Of a stretch of 64,000 nt of DNA, positions 48,495-58,380 are shown one piece after another. The position numbers were made by a program, and so were the translations under genes. Each line of letters starts with the position of its first letter. Position 1 is the stretch's first letter. The notes beneath the pieces were generated by a model that was not told the DNA's origin, made no database searches, and was given only the letters and a program-made list of their open reading frames with translations. This stretch comes from Rhinopithecus roxellana. Lineage: Eukaryota; Chordata; Mammalia; Primates; Cercopithecidae. The stretch spans positions 11,357,023 to 11,421,022 of the forward strand of contig NC_044570.1 of assembly GCF_007565055.1 (NCBI RefSeq), read 5' to 3'.

Positions 48495-48800
48495 GGCTGG
48501 GAGCAGTAGCTTATTCCTGTAATCCTAGCAATTTGGGAAGCCAAGGTGGCAGGATGGCTAGAGCCAAGGAGTTTGAGACCAGCCTGTGCAACATAGGGAG
48601 ACTCCCACATCTACAAGAAAAATAACAAAAAAAGAGCCAGGCATGGTAGTGTGCACCTGTAGTCCCAGCTGCCTATGAAGCAGAGGTAGGAGGGTTGCTT
48701 GTACTCAGATTAAGGCTGCAGTAAGCTATGATCATACCACTGCACTCCAGCCTGGGTGACAGAGAAATACCTTGTCTCAAAAAAAAAAAAAAAAAAAAAA
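48495..48800 (+). mobile_element. Alu SINE (AluJ-like), plus strand
   Basis: Both monomers are present from 'ggctgggagcagtagct' to an A23 tail ending at 48800. Divergence fits AluJ. No clear target duplication. Confidence 0.9.
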
Positions 48801-48999
48801 GACAAATGTTGCTGAATGAAAAGTTGGATTAGGTGGGTGGAGGTGAGGAAACACAGGACATCTTTTGGGGAAATGACAGGGAGCTGATGAGACAGAATCC
48901 AGAGAACTAGAAGGGAAGTTAGCACAAACATTGGCCTAAGCCCCCCTTGTGAGGGACTGCAACGTAAAACAAAACCTTTCGGACTACAGGAGACTCCAA
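48801..48999. other. Unassigned sequence
   Basis: Nothing recognised. Confidence 0.3.
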
Positions 49000-49255
49000 G
49001 GACTCCTTATCCAGAGCAACAAGAGGAAATTTAGCAAGATGGAATCTTAAATTCCTTCTAAGAGGCAGAAAATATAAGACACGGACACAAAGGATAAGAC
49101 CATGTGCAGATGGAGGTAAAGAGATATGGCCACAAGCTCAGGGATGCGTGGAACCCCCACGGGCTGGAAGAGGCAGGAAGGTCCTCCCCTAGTATCTCTG
49201 GAAAGAACTGGATACAACTATAGTGGAGTGAACAACTGTCTTCAGAAAGATAAAT
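49000..49255 (+). mobile_element. MLT1-like LTR fragment (first of two related copies)
   Basis: The stretch 49129-49192 reads like 49460-49527 of the next element (a shared order 'agatatggccacaagct', then 'agggatgcgtgga', then 'caggaaggtcctccccta'). Its outer ends are not clear. Confidence 0.5.
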
Positions 49256-49268
49256 CCCCATCACAAAG

Positions 49269-49668
49269 CCCAGAACCTGGAATATGACCTTATATAGAAA
49301 AACAGTCTGTACAGATTTGTGATTAAAGACAGATCTGGAGATAAGATTATTCTGGCTCAGGGTGGCTTTATTTCAAAGACCAGTGTCCTTCTAACGACAG
49401 AAGAGGAGACATGGAAACAGAGGAGAATGCATGTGGAGCCAGAGGCAGAGACAAGTGATATGACCACAGCCTAGGGATGCCTGGAGCCCCCAGAAGCTAG
49501 GAGACACAGGAAGGATCCTCCCATAGAGCTTCTGGAGGGCATGCCATCCTGCTCACACCTTGATCTCAGACTTCTGTTCTCCAGGACTGGGAGAGGATAC
49601 AATTTTTATTATGTTTGACCAAGAAGTTTGTAGTAATTTCTCACAGCAGTCCTAGGAAACTAAAACTA
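49269..49668 (+). mobile_element. MLT1-like LTR (second copy)
   Basis: The series 'cccagaacctggaatatgac', 'gtgattaaagac', 'ctggagataagattattctgg', 'gccagaggcagagacaag', 'caccttgatctcagacttc' and the end 'taggaaactaaaactaatga' follows MLT1-class LTRs in order. Confidence 0.65.
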
Positions 49669-49768
49669 ATGAACTAGTAAGATGCGTGACACTATTGTGT
49701 TCATTTGCCTTTGCAGAGAGGTAGGTACTATCCAGGCAAGGGTTTAAAGCAGCTAGTAGAGAGCTGGG

Positions 49769-50025
49769 CTCAGAGCAGGAGGAAATGTCAGGCTTTACCT
49801 TGTCTCCTGGATGGACATGAGCTGTGGGAAGTTGGCTCGTGACTGGCTGTAAAAAAGACAGGTCAGTATGTTGACCTGATAGACCCAATGCAAAGTCAAA
49901 GAAGGTTGAAAATCAATTCACCAGTTATTCCCACTAAAATTCCATGAAGTCCTTTGTCTTCTTTGTCTGTAATGTGGATGACTCTGGCTGATATGATGCT
50001 TTACAAAGGGGGTATAAAATGTGTC
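49769..50025 (+). repeat. Segment S, donor-like copy of a 260-bp local duplication
   Basis: This 257-bp stretch is found again at 51430-51689, in the same orientation and roughly 88% identical by eye. It does not match a repeat family that I recognise, and it has no A-tail. Confidence 0.9.
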
Positions 50026-50299
50026 TTGTGTTGCAAAGCTTCTTAATGCATCTTTTCATTTGTGCCTTTCAAAAACCAAAGTGACTCCACAGAGTTATCC
50101 TGTCTCTACAATGTAGGCTGTTCAGCCTACTGTACCATTCCAAGAGGTTTTTCCTAGTTGATTGATTGGGAAGGGTACAGGCACAGCCCGCTTCATGGAA
50201 GGAAGAAGCATTTGCTTCAATAAGCGTATGACTGTGACAGGCAGATTAAAGAGACGCTACAGTGGAGTTACTTGGATTCTTAAAGTTACTCAAATAAGC
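50026..50299. other. Unique sequence
   Basis: Nothing recognised. Confidence 0.4.
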
Positions 50300-51160
50300 A
50301 AAGAAAATTCAAATAGCCCCATCCCATCAGAAAGTAGGCAAATGCCATCAATAGACATTTCTCAAAAGAAGATATAGAAATGGCCAAAAAACATGCTCTA
50401 CATGCCAATAAACAAAAAATGTTCAACATCACTAATCATCAGAGAAATGCAAATTAAAGCCACAATGAGATATCAAATTACCCTGCAAGAAGGGCCATTA
50501 ATAAAAAGTCTGAAAACAATAAGTGTTGGTATGGATATGGTGAAAAGAGAATGCTTATACACTGCTGGTGGGAATTACTGTATGGAAAACAGTATGGAGA
50601 TTTCTCAAAGAACTAAAAGTAGACCTACCATTTGATCCAGCAACCCCACAACTGAGTATCTACCCAAAGGAAAGAGAAGCCATTATATGAAAAGGATGCC
50701 TGCATGTATGTTTTTTGCAGCAGAAATCACAAATACAAGATATGGAATCAACCTAAGTGTGTATCAACCAATGAGTAAATAAAGAATATATGGTATATAT
50801 ACAGCATAGAATACTACTCAGTCATAAAAATGAAGGAAATAATGTTTTTGTGATAGGGCTGGAAGCCATTATTTTTAGTGAAGTAACTCAGAAATGGAAA
50901 TCCAAATACCATAGGTTCTCACTTATAAGTGGGAGCTAAATGATGGGTATGCAAAGGCATGTAGAATGTTAAAATTAGAAACTGCAGACTCAGAAGCTTG
51001 GAGGGTGGTAGGGAGGTGAGAGATGAGTAACTACATATTGGGTACAATATACACTACTAGGGTTAAAGGAACACTAAAATCTCAGACCTAACCACTATAC
51101 AATTCAACCATGTAGGCAAAAACTATTTGTAACCCAAAGCTATTGAAATAAAAATGGCTG
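50300..51160 (+). mobile_element. Old 5'-truncated L1 3' end (L1M-like), plus strand
   Basis: It has the last part of ORF2 (cysteine-region remnants, NHQRNAN-type and TMEYY-type stretches heavily mutated) and a medium-old 3' UTR ending near 'aataaaaatggctgtat'. A possible duplication AAAGTT(A/G)CT occurs at about 50282 and 51172. Confidence 0.85.
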
Positions 51161-51193
51161 TATATTTTAAAAAGTTGCTGCAACTATAATTGG

Positions 51194-51282
51194 TGTGATG
51201 GTTAATTTTACGTGACCGCTTGACTAGAAACTGGTGACCAGTTGTTTGCCTGAACACATAGACTACACATTGTTAGGAAGGA
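51194..51282 (+). mobile_element. MLT2-type LTR, left part
   Basis: It opens TGTGATGGTTAATTTTACGTG, the start of an MLT2 LTR. It is interrupted by an Alu. The LTR resumes at about 51874. Confidence 0.7.
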
Positions 51283-51429
51283 ACATTTTTTTTTTGTTTT
51301 TGATACAAGGTGTTGCTCTGTCACCTAAGCTGGAGAGCAGTGGTGCAAAATATAGCTCACTCCAGCCTCAACCTTATGGGCTCAAGCAATCCTCCTGCCT
51401 CACCCTCCACATTAGCTAGGACTACAGGC
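51283..51429 (-). mobile_element. Alu SINE, right-monomer half, minus strand
   Basis: A T-rich head is followed by 'gttgctctgtcacctaagct' to 'agctaggactacaggc'. The Alu is cut here by the 260-bp insert and continues at 51690. Its divergence fits AluJ. Confidence 0.85.
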
Positions 51430-51689
51430 CTCAGAGCAGGAGGAAAGGCCAGGCTTTCCCTTATCTCCTGGATGGACATGAGCTGTGGGAAGTTGGCTGG
51501 TGACTGGCTGTAAGAAGGAAGGTCAGTGTGTTGACCTGATAGACCCAATGCAAAGTCAGAGGAAGCTTGAAAATCAGTGCACCTGTTATTCCCAGCAAAA
51601 TTCCATGAAGGCCTTGAAAATCTTCTATGTCTGTAATTTGGATGACCCTGGTTGATATGATGCTTTGCAAAGGGAGTATAAAATGTGTC
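51430..51689 (+). repeat. Segment S, second copy inserted inside an Alu
   Basis: The copy begins exactly at 'ctcagagcagg' and ends at 'aaatgtgtc', the same ends as 49769-50025. About 12-15 bp of Alu between its 'actacaggc' and 'gcctggct' parts are missing. There is no poly-A tail and no target duplication. Confidence 0.9.
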
Positions 51690-51873
51690 GTAATGCCTGG
51701 CTATTTAAAAAAAAAAATATATATAGAGATGGATCTTGTCTTGTTGCTCCGGTGGGTTTCACTATGTTGCATGGACTTCAAGTCATCCTCCTGACTCAGC
51801 CTCCAAAAGTGGGGTTATTACAGGCATGAGTCACCAAGTGTAGCCAAGGGAAGGTATTTTTTTTTTTTTTTTT
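51690..51873 (-). mobile_element. Alu SINE, left-monomer half, minus strand, with T17 run
   Basis: It continues the Alu of 51283-51429: 'gcctggctattt', 'gtttcactatgttgc', 'ttacaggcatgagtcacc', ending near 51850. A separate T17 run at 51857-51873 follows. Confidence 0.85.
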
Positions 51874-52184
51874 GAGATGTGGTGAACAGTTACAATCAGT
51901 AGAATTTTAGTAAAGCACATTGCCCTTTGTAACATGTGTGGGCCCCATCCAACCAGTCAAAGGCCTTAGCTAGAAAGAACAACGTTTTCCAAAGAAGGAG
52001 GAATTCAGCATCCAGACTGCACCATAGGAATTCAGCCTGGGTTTCCAGCAGTTAGACTCAAGGTTGTGTTATCCACTGTTTTCCCAGTCTCCAGCCAGCC
52101 AGCCTGTTCTACGCATTGTTGCCAGCCTCTGGCACAATCAAATAAACCTTTCTCCCTCTCTGTCTCTCCTCTCTCTCTGCATAT
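51874..52184 (+). mobile_element. MLT2-type LTR, right part
   Basis: The sequence 'gtggtgaacagttacaatca', 'gggccccatccaaccagtca', 'caatcaaataaacctttctc' and a CT-rich end fit the second part of an MLT2 LTR. Confidence 0.65.
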
Positions 52185-52249
52185 ATAGGTTGGTGCAAAA
52201 CTAATTCAGGTTTTTGTCATTAAAAGTAATTACTTTTGCACCAATTTAA
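52185..52249. mobile_element. MADE1 mariner-derived MITE, internally shortened
   Basis: Both ends are MADE1 terminal inverted repeats (TAGGTTGGTGCAAAA on the left, TTTTGCACCAATTTA on the right). About 15 bp of the centre of the usual 80-bp unit are missing. The transcript could fold into a hairpin of about 17 bp with one mismatch. miR-548-type microRNAs arise from this family. Confidence 0.85.
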
Positions 52250-52258
52250 TACATGCAT

Positions 52259-52432
52259 TTGTGTGTGTGCATGTATATCTACATTCACATATAGGTATAT
52301 GCATGTGTATATGTATATATGTGTGTATGTATGTATATATGTGTATATATACACATGTGGGTGTGTGTATAATGTGTTTATATGTAGCATATATATATAT
52401 ATATACTGTGTGTGTGTGTGTATATATATATC
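52259..52432. repeat. Compound TG/TA microsatellite
   Basis: Mostly alternating purine-pyrimidine: (TG)n, (TATG)n, (TA)n and (TGTA)n blocks. The open frames over it are Tyr/Ile/Cys-rich artefacts. Confidence 0.9.
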
Positions 52433-52444
52433 TCCTTTGTGTTA

Positions 52445-52695
52445 CAATCAAATGATACTTTTAGTTATTTTTAAATGATAATTAAATTATTATCAACTAT
52501 AGTCACCCTGTTGTGCTATCAGGTATTAAATCGTATTCATTTTTTCTACTATTTTTGGTACCTGTTAACCATCCCAACTTCCCCTCCACCACCACCTCCA
52601 CTACCCTTCCCATTCTTTGGTAGTCATCATTCTACACTCTATTCCCACAAATTCAATTGTTTTAATGTTTAGCTTCCACCAATGAGTGACAACAT
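52445..52695 (-). mobile_element. Old L1 3' UTR fragment (L1M/L1PB-like), minus strand
   Basis: On + it reads 'ttagttatttttaaatgata', 'ctatagtcaccctgttgtgc', 'gtacctgttaaccatcccaa' and 'attcaattgttttaatgttt', the reverse of an old L1 3' UTR. It ends abruptly after 'gagtgacaacatg'. Confidence 0.75.
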
Positions 52696-53009
52696 GAATA
52701 ATGTTAATTCTGCTAGGTCACTTTGTGTGTTAGTGGGGAACACAGAGATACAGACAGAGCGAGAAAATAAACAGAGAAAGAGAGAGAGAGTTAAGATACA
52801 GAGATAGAGAGAGAGATGGAAACAGACAAAAAGCTGTTGTTTATATATGAAGCATATATTCCTCATAATCTCTAATTGAAGAATTGTATGTATTGAACCT
52901 TCCAGAGTGGTTTTGTTGTGCACTATCTTAGCTAACCTAGGACTACACATTACAAGATACTCTTCTGTCTGTGTTTCAGAGCCATTGCATTACTCAGACT
53001 TCAAAGTTT
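52696..53009. other. Sequence with a GA-rich tract (52737-52825)
   Basis: A (GA)n/(GATA)-like simple stretch, otherwise nothing recognised. Confidence 0.45.
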
Positions 53010-53160
53010 TCACAGGCATTGTTGCCTTTTATTCTTACAATATTTCTCTAAGGTCAAATTAGGTGATATTTTTTATTACCACCATCATCACTTTCTTGTT
53101 GTCTCATTTATAGATGAGAATGCTGATAGGAACAAAACCAGAATTTGATCTTTTCACATG
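53010..53160. repeat. Possible MIR fragment
   Basis: The order 'gcattgttgccttttattct', 'acaatatttctctaaggtc', 'tcatttatagatgagaatg' resembles the MIR core and 3' region. It is old. Confidence 0.4.
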
Positions 53161-54212
53161 GACTGCTTATCTCTTTTTATTACACTGTGCTGGTAGCATT
53201 ATGAGGTTCCTATGTGCGTTCAATTCGTTTGTCTATGTTTGTAGCATAATGTCTGATACACAGTATCCAAACAGCCTTGATAGCAACAATTAACAGTTCA
53301 CATTAAAATGCCACTCACATTTAGTTTAAAAAGGAGGATACATATATAAAAAGGAGAAAACATAGTTTAGTGAATTATCAATGTTCATACAGATCTCATG
53401 TGAAACTGGCCAAATGCATTAATCTCTCAGCTACAAATGCAAGTTTCCAAATGTGTTCTTTTCCTAGAAGTGCACGTATTGTTTAAGTCATTGTGCTATT
53501 GTGCATGCATACTCTTTTTGGCAAGTTCAGAGTGACAGAAGATGTTGAAAGATGGACGTGAATCTTTGAAAATCGTGTTCTCTCAACTATAAGGCAGGTT
53601 TCTCCATAATCCCTTGAGTAATGTGAAACTACACTTTCAAGCACAGGAGAACTAAAGTGTTCTTGAGAGACTGGCCCACTACTCATCACCCTCTCGATAA
53701 AGGTGTTTGGCTAATACCTTAATAAGGACTCTGTAAACAGCATTAAATAACCACTTAAGTTGTTTCCTTGAGAGCTTTAAGTTCTGTGTCACTGAAACAT
53801 TTTGCTAGTAATTGTTGAAGAAGGAAATTATCAACCAAGCAGAACAGAAGTGAAATTCTTGAAACTACAAAATGTTTTTAATATATTCTAAAAAAGAGTC
53901 CATTCACAAACTTGGAGGTCTCTTTTGCAATCTTTCAGAGGTCTTGTCCTTACTGAAAAAATGTTCCGACTCATTTTAAAATGATCTTTGACACAGTGGC
54001 TGCAATATCACCCCCTCTTCTGAGGTCTTCAGAAGATTCTTTGAAACTCTTTTTGAATTTAAATATACATTTCTAATTCCATGGTTGTAAGGCAGAGTTC
54101 TGCAACCCTTCTTTTTGTTTCTCAAGAGTCGGGTAATATTTTAGAATTTTCACACTGTATACCCATAGCAATACAGAAAATATTATGTAGGTACATATAC
54201 AACTGATTAGCT
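53161..54212. other. Unique intergenic sequence
   Basis: Nothing recognised. Confidence 0.45.
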
Positions 54213-54645
54213 TTTTTCAACTTTAAGTTCAGGGATACATGTGCAGGTTTCTTACACAGGAAAATGTGTATCATGGAGTTTTGCTCTGCAGATTACTTCA
54301 TCATCCAGGTATTTCCATTACTCATTTTTCCTGACCCTCTCCCTTTTCCCACCCTCCATCCTCTGATAGGCCCCAATGTGTGTTGTTCCCTTCTATGTGT
54401 TCATGGGTTCTCATCATTAGCTCTCACTTATAAGACAGAACATGCAGCATTTGGATTTCTGTTCTTGCATTAATTTGCTAAAGATAATGGCTTCCAGCTC
54501 CATATATGTCTGTGCAAAAAACATATTCTCACTTTTTTTATGGCTTTATAGTGTTTCATGGTCTGTATGTACCACATTTTCTTAATGCAGTCTGTAATTA
54601 ATGGGCATTTAGACTGATTCAATGCCATTGCTATTGTGAAGAACA
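54213..54645 (-). mobile_element. Old 5'-truncated L1 3' end, minus strand
   Basis: On + it reads from 'caactttaagttcagggata' through the inverted 3' UTR to the last ORF2 codons (open frame 54470-54736 minus includes TMKHYKAIK). Divergence is greater than in L1-A. Confidence 0.85.
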
Positions 54646-54972
54646 TTCTCTGCAAAGGATAATGCATCCTAAAGTTATTTACCTGCAGGAAGGGTGGGTT
54701 TATTTTACCTTCATACAGAAGGGTAATCCTGCACACAAATGTAAAGGGGATGATTGTGAAGCAAACTACAACACCTGGATTTTAGTTAGTGCCTCCTTGC
54801 CAATTCAGTAACCTCAGATGACCCTTTTCTACATAATGTCAAATGAGGAAGCTGCGTGGATCATGAGTCTTCAAATAAAATTGTGGCTGAAACTGCAATA
54901 ATTTAGAAACAAGAACGACAGAAATCAGTAAGATTCTGAGCAATGTATGCAAGAGCAAACCATAAAACAATG
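54646..54972. other. Unique sequence
   Basis: Nothing recognised. Confidence 0.4.
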
Positions 54973-55298
54973 AGAAAGCACTTTTTTTTTTTTTTTTTTT
55001 TTTTTTTTGAGACGGAGTCTAGCTCTGTCGCCAACACTGGAGTGCAGTAGCATGATCTCACCTCACTGCAAGCTCTGCCTCCCAGGTTCATACCATTCTC
55101 CGGCCTCAGCCTCCAGAGTAGTTGGGACTACAGGGGCCCACCACCGTGTCTGGCTAATTTTTGTATTTTTAGTAAAGACAGGGTTTCACTGTATTAGCCA
55201 GGATGGTCTCAATCTCCCGATGTTGTGATCCGCCCATCTCAGCCTCAAAAAGTCCTGGGATTACAGGCGTGAACCACCGGGCCCAGCCAGAAAGCACT
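54973..55298 (-). mobile_element. Alu SINE (AluY-like), minus strand
   Basis: The body is 54983-55288: T26 head, 'gagacggagtctagctctgt', both monomers, end 'accaccgggcccagcc'. It is flanked by an exact 10-bp duplication, AGAAAGCACT, at 54973-54982 and 55289-55298. It is the least diverged Alu in the window. Confidence 0.95.
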
Positions 55299-55961
55299 AT
55301 CATTCTTAGTCTCCACCTCTATCATTAACAATCTCCACCCCTCACCCATAGGCCAAGTGGTGCTCAGAACAGGGTTTGAAAATCTCTAGGCTATGTCAGC
55401 TCTAAGATATACCCAGATTGGATAAACAGTTCAACAATCTGATAATACAAAAGCAAGCTGGAGAAAAATCTGCTGGTCATTGGTTGCAAATTAGAAAACA
55501 TATTTTGGAAGATGCCAGGGATAAAAACTTACGGCCTTGATCCCTTTGGTATTCAGAAACCTCACTGGAGGTATAAAAGGAGGGAGTAGGCTAGGGTCCT
55601 GGACTGAATCTTTCGGGAAGTTTTCTGGGCAATACCTAGGAGAGGGCTTTAGGACCAGTCCCTAGTACCTGACACTGGTAGAGCTCTCTAGTGCATGACC
55701 TCGTGGAGGTTTTCACCTTGCTGCTTGGAGTAGTTCTTCTGTGGGCATTTTCCTGAGTGTGTTGACCCAACTGTTCCCTGGCAGAATCCTGTGTGCCTAA
55801 TACATACAAGAGGATGATCATTATCCCCTCCTGATCCCTATAGAGATTTAGAAACAGAAGCCTCCCTTTACTTCTTAGGGAGGGGTGGACCTCGCTTGAG
55901 CAGGTTGTTGCCTACTGGCCTGTTAAACTGCTGCATCTTCTACTGCCCACGAGAATGAGAT
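55299..55961. other. Unique sequence
   Basis: No gene. A TATAAAA word at about 55571 has no supporting context. Confidence 0.4.
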
Positions 55962-56210
55962 GGCTGGACACAGTGTCTCATGCCTGAAATCCCAGCATTT
56001 TGGGGGGCTGATGTGGGTAGATCACTTGAGCCCAGTGGTTTGAGATCAACCTGGTCAAAATCCTGAGATCCCATCTCTACAGCAGGAAAAAAACCAACAA
56101 ACAAAATTATCTGGGCATGGTGGTGTTTGCCTACAGTCCCAGCTAATCAGGAGGCTGAGGTGGTGTATCCTTTGAGCCCAGGACATTGAGGCTACAGTAA
56201 GCTGTGGTCT
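55962..56210 (+). mobile_element. Alu SINE (AluJ-like), 3'-truncated, plus strand
   Basis: It runs from 'ggctggacacagtgtctcat' to 'gctacagtaagctgtggtct', where it stops without the end of the right monomer or an A-tail. Confidence 0.85.
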
Positions 56211-56590
56211 GTTTCTGAGGAAACAGAACAAAGTGCGAAAGGCAGAAACTCCTGATAAGGGTCTATATTCAGTGGTGCTTGTATTGACTTGATAAATATC
56301 TTAACAGAAAACAGAGCTTGAGAGCAGAGAACTGGCATGACCAAAAATTTACCAGGATGGAGTTTCCCAATCCTATTAAGCCTGAGGGTACTGCAGGAGA
56401 CCAGGACTTATCTCAGTTGTTATCTCAATCTCACAGGACAGACATTCCCAGAGTGACCATTTATAGACCACACCCCAGGAATGCATTCCTTTCCCAGGGT
56501 CTTAGTATTAATATTCCTTGTTAGGAAAAGAATTCAGTGACATCTTCCCTACTTGTACATCTGATCATAGGCTCTCTGCAGTAAGAATAT
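56211..56590. other. Unique sequence
   Basis: Nothing recognised. Confidence 0.4.
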
Positions 56591-57620
56591 GGCGGGTCGA
56601 GAGCAAGATGGCTGAATAGGAAGAGCTCCAGCCTCCACCTCCCAGCATGAGCGACACAGAAGACAGGTGATTTCTGCATTTTCGAGTGACGTCCTGGGTT
56701 CATCTACCTGGGGAGTGCCAATTGGTGCTGGTCAGCTGGTGCAGCCCAAAAAGCCAGAGTGAAGCCAGGCGAGGCATCATCTCACCTGGGAAGTGCAAGG
56801 GGGAAGGGAATCCCTTTTCCTAGTCAAGGGGAACTGAGACACACAACACCTGGAAAATTGGGTAACTCCCACCCTAATGCTGCACTTTACCATGGGTCCT
56901 AGCAAACGGCACACCAGGAGATTATATCCCACACCTGGCCTGGAGGGTCCCACAGCCACGGAGCCTCCCTCATTGCTAGCACATCGGTCTGAGATCTAAC
57001 TGCAAGGTGGCAGTGAGGTTGGGGGAGGGGCGCCTGCCATTGCTGAGGCTTAAGTAGGTAAACAAAGCCTCAGGGAAGCTCGAACTGGGTGGAGCCCATG
57101 GCAGCTCAAGGAGGCCTGCCTCTCTATGTAGAGTCTACCTCGGGGGACAGGGCGTAGTTAACAAAAAGCAGCAGAAACCTCTGCAGATGTTAATGAACTG
57201 TCTGACAGCTTTGAAGAGAGCAGTGGATCTCCCAGCATGGAAGTTGAGATCTGAAAATAGACAGACTGCCTGCTCAAGTGGGTCCCTGACCGCTGAGTAG
57301 CCTAACTGGGAGACATCCCCCACTAGATGCAAACCAACACCTCACACCTCACATGGCGGGGTACACCCCTGAAAAGAAGCTTCCAGAGCAAGAATCAGAC
57401 AGCAGCCCTCCCTGTTCAGCAATATTCTATCTTCTGTAACCTCTGCTGCTGACACCCAGGCAAAAAGGGTCTGGAGTGGACCTCAAGAAATCTCTAACAG
57501 AGCTACAGCTGAGGGTCCTGACTGTTAGAAGGAAAACTAACAAACAGAAAGGACACCCACACCAAAATTGCATGAGTACGTCACCATCATCAAAGACCAA
57601 AGGCAGATAAAACCAAAAAG

Positions 57621-58078
57621 ATGGGGAAAAAGCTGGGCAGAAAAGTGGGAAATTCAAAAAATCAGAGCACATCTCCCCCTCCAAAGCAATGCAGCTCATC
57701 ACCAGCAATGAATCAAAGTTGGATGGAGAATGACTTTGATGAGTTGAGAGGAGAAGGCTTCAGTTGATCAAACTTCTCAGAGCTAAAGGAGGAACTACAT
57801 ATCCAGCGCAAAGAAACTAAAAATCTTGAAAGAAGAATGGAAGAATGGATAGCTAGAATAATCAATGCAGAGAAGGCCATAAACGAACTGACAGAGATAA
57901 AAACCATGACACGAGAAATACGTGACAAATGCACAAGCTTCAGTAACCGACTCAATCAACTGGAGGAAAGAGTATCAATGATTGAAGATCAAATGAAAGA
58001 AATTAAAGGAGAAGTCTAGAGAAAAAAAGAAAAGAAAAAGAAATGAACAAAGCTTCTGAGAAATATGGGATTATGTGA
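57621..58078 (+). pseudogene. L1-D ORF1 pseudogene, truncated
   Basis: It starts MGKK at 57621. The frame stops at about 57766 (TGA in place of the codon after GFS). It reopens (57837-58019) over the coiled-coil heptads ending LEERVSMIEDQ, then meets a TAG at about 58017. Sequence is homologous up to the codons for WDYVK. There it jumps to the ORF2 start. So the RNA-recognition and C-terminal domains have been deleted, and no functional ORF1p can form. Confidence 0.88.
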
Positions 58079-58080
58079 AA

Positions 58081-58380
58081 ATGACAGGATCAAGTTCACA
58101 CATAACGATATGAACCTTAAATGTAAATGGACTAAATGTTCCAATTAAAAGTCACAAAATGGCAAATTGGATAAAGAGTAATGACTCATCAGTTTGCTGT
58201 ATTCAGCAGATCCATCTCATATGCAGAGACACATATAGGCTCAAAATAAATGGATGGAGGAAGGTCTATCAAGCAAATGGAGAACAACAACAAAAAAAAG
58301 CACTGGTTGCAACCCTAGTCTCTGATAAAACAGACGTTAAAGCATCAAAGATCAAAAGAGACAAAGAAGGCCATTACATA
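58081..58380 (+). pseudogene. L1-D ORF2, N-terminal endonuclease fragment
   Basis: The start 'atgacaggatcaag' is found just after the ORF1 junction. About 100 codons of the endonuclease follow, open for 87 codons at 58159-58422. The catalytic-site glutamate motif is altered (IQQIH where L1-C has IQETH). L1 homology ends after the codons for KEGHYI at about 58380. Everything downstream, including the RT, is absent. Confidence 0.88.

Larger units (their letters stand above)
56591..58380 (+). mobile_element. L1-D: 5' part of a LINE-1, no 3' end
   Basis: The 5' end 'gagcaagatggctgaatagg' at about 56600, a complete 5' UTR to 57620, ORF1 to about 58076, a junction that skips the rest of ORF1 to the ORF2 start, then ORF2 to 58380, where L1 homology stops. 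No 3' UTR or A-tail follows. A retained 5' end with a missing 3' end is unusual for L1 and points to a later deletion. Confidence 0.92.

Noticed and set aside
52236..52478. Cys/Tyr/Ile-rich open frames of 64-80 codons as a small membrane protein
   Set aside because: They are the translation of a TG/TA microsatellite.
55565..55580. TATAAAA word as a promoter
   Set aside because: It is a single motif in AT-rich DNA with no initiator, CpG context or downstream gene.
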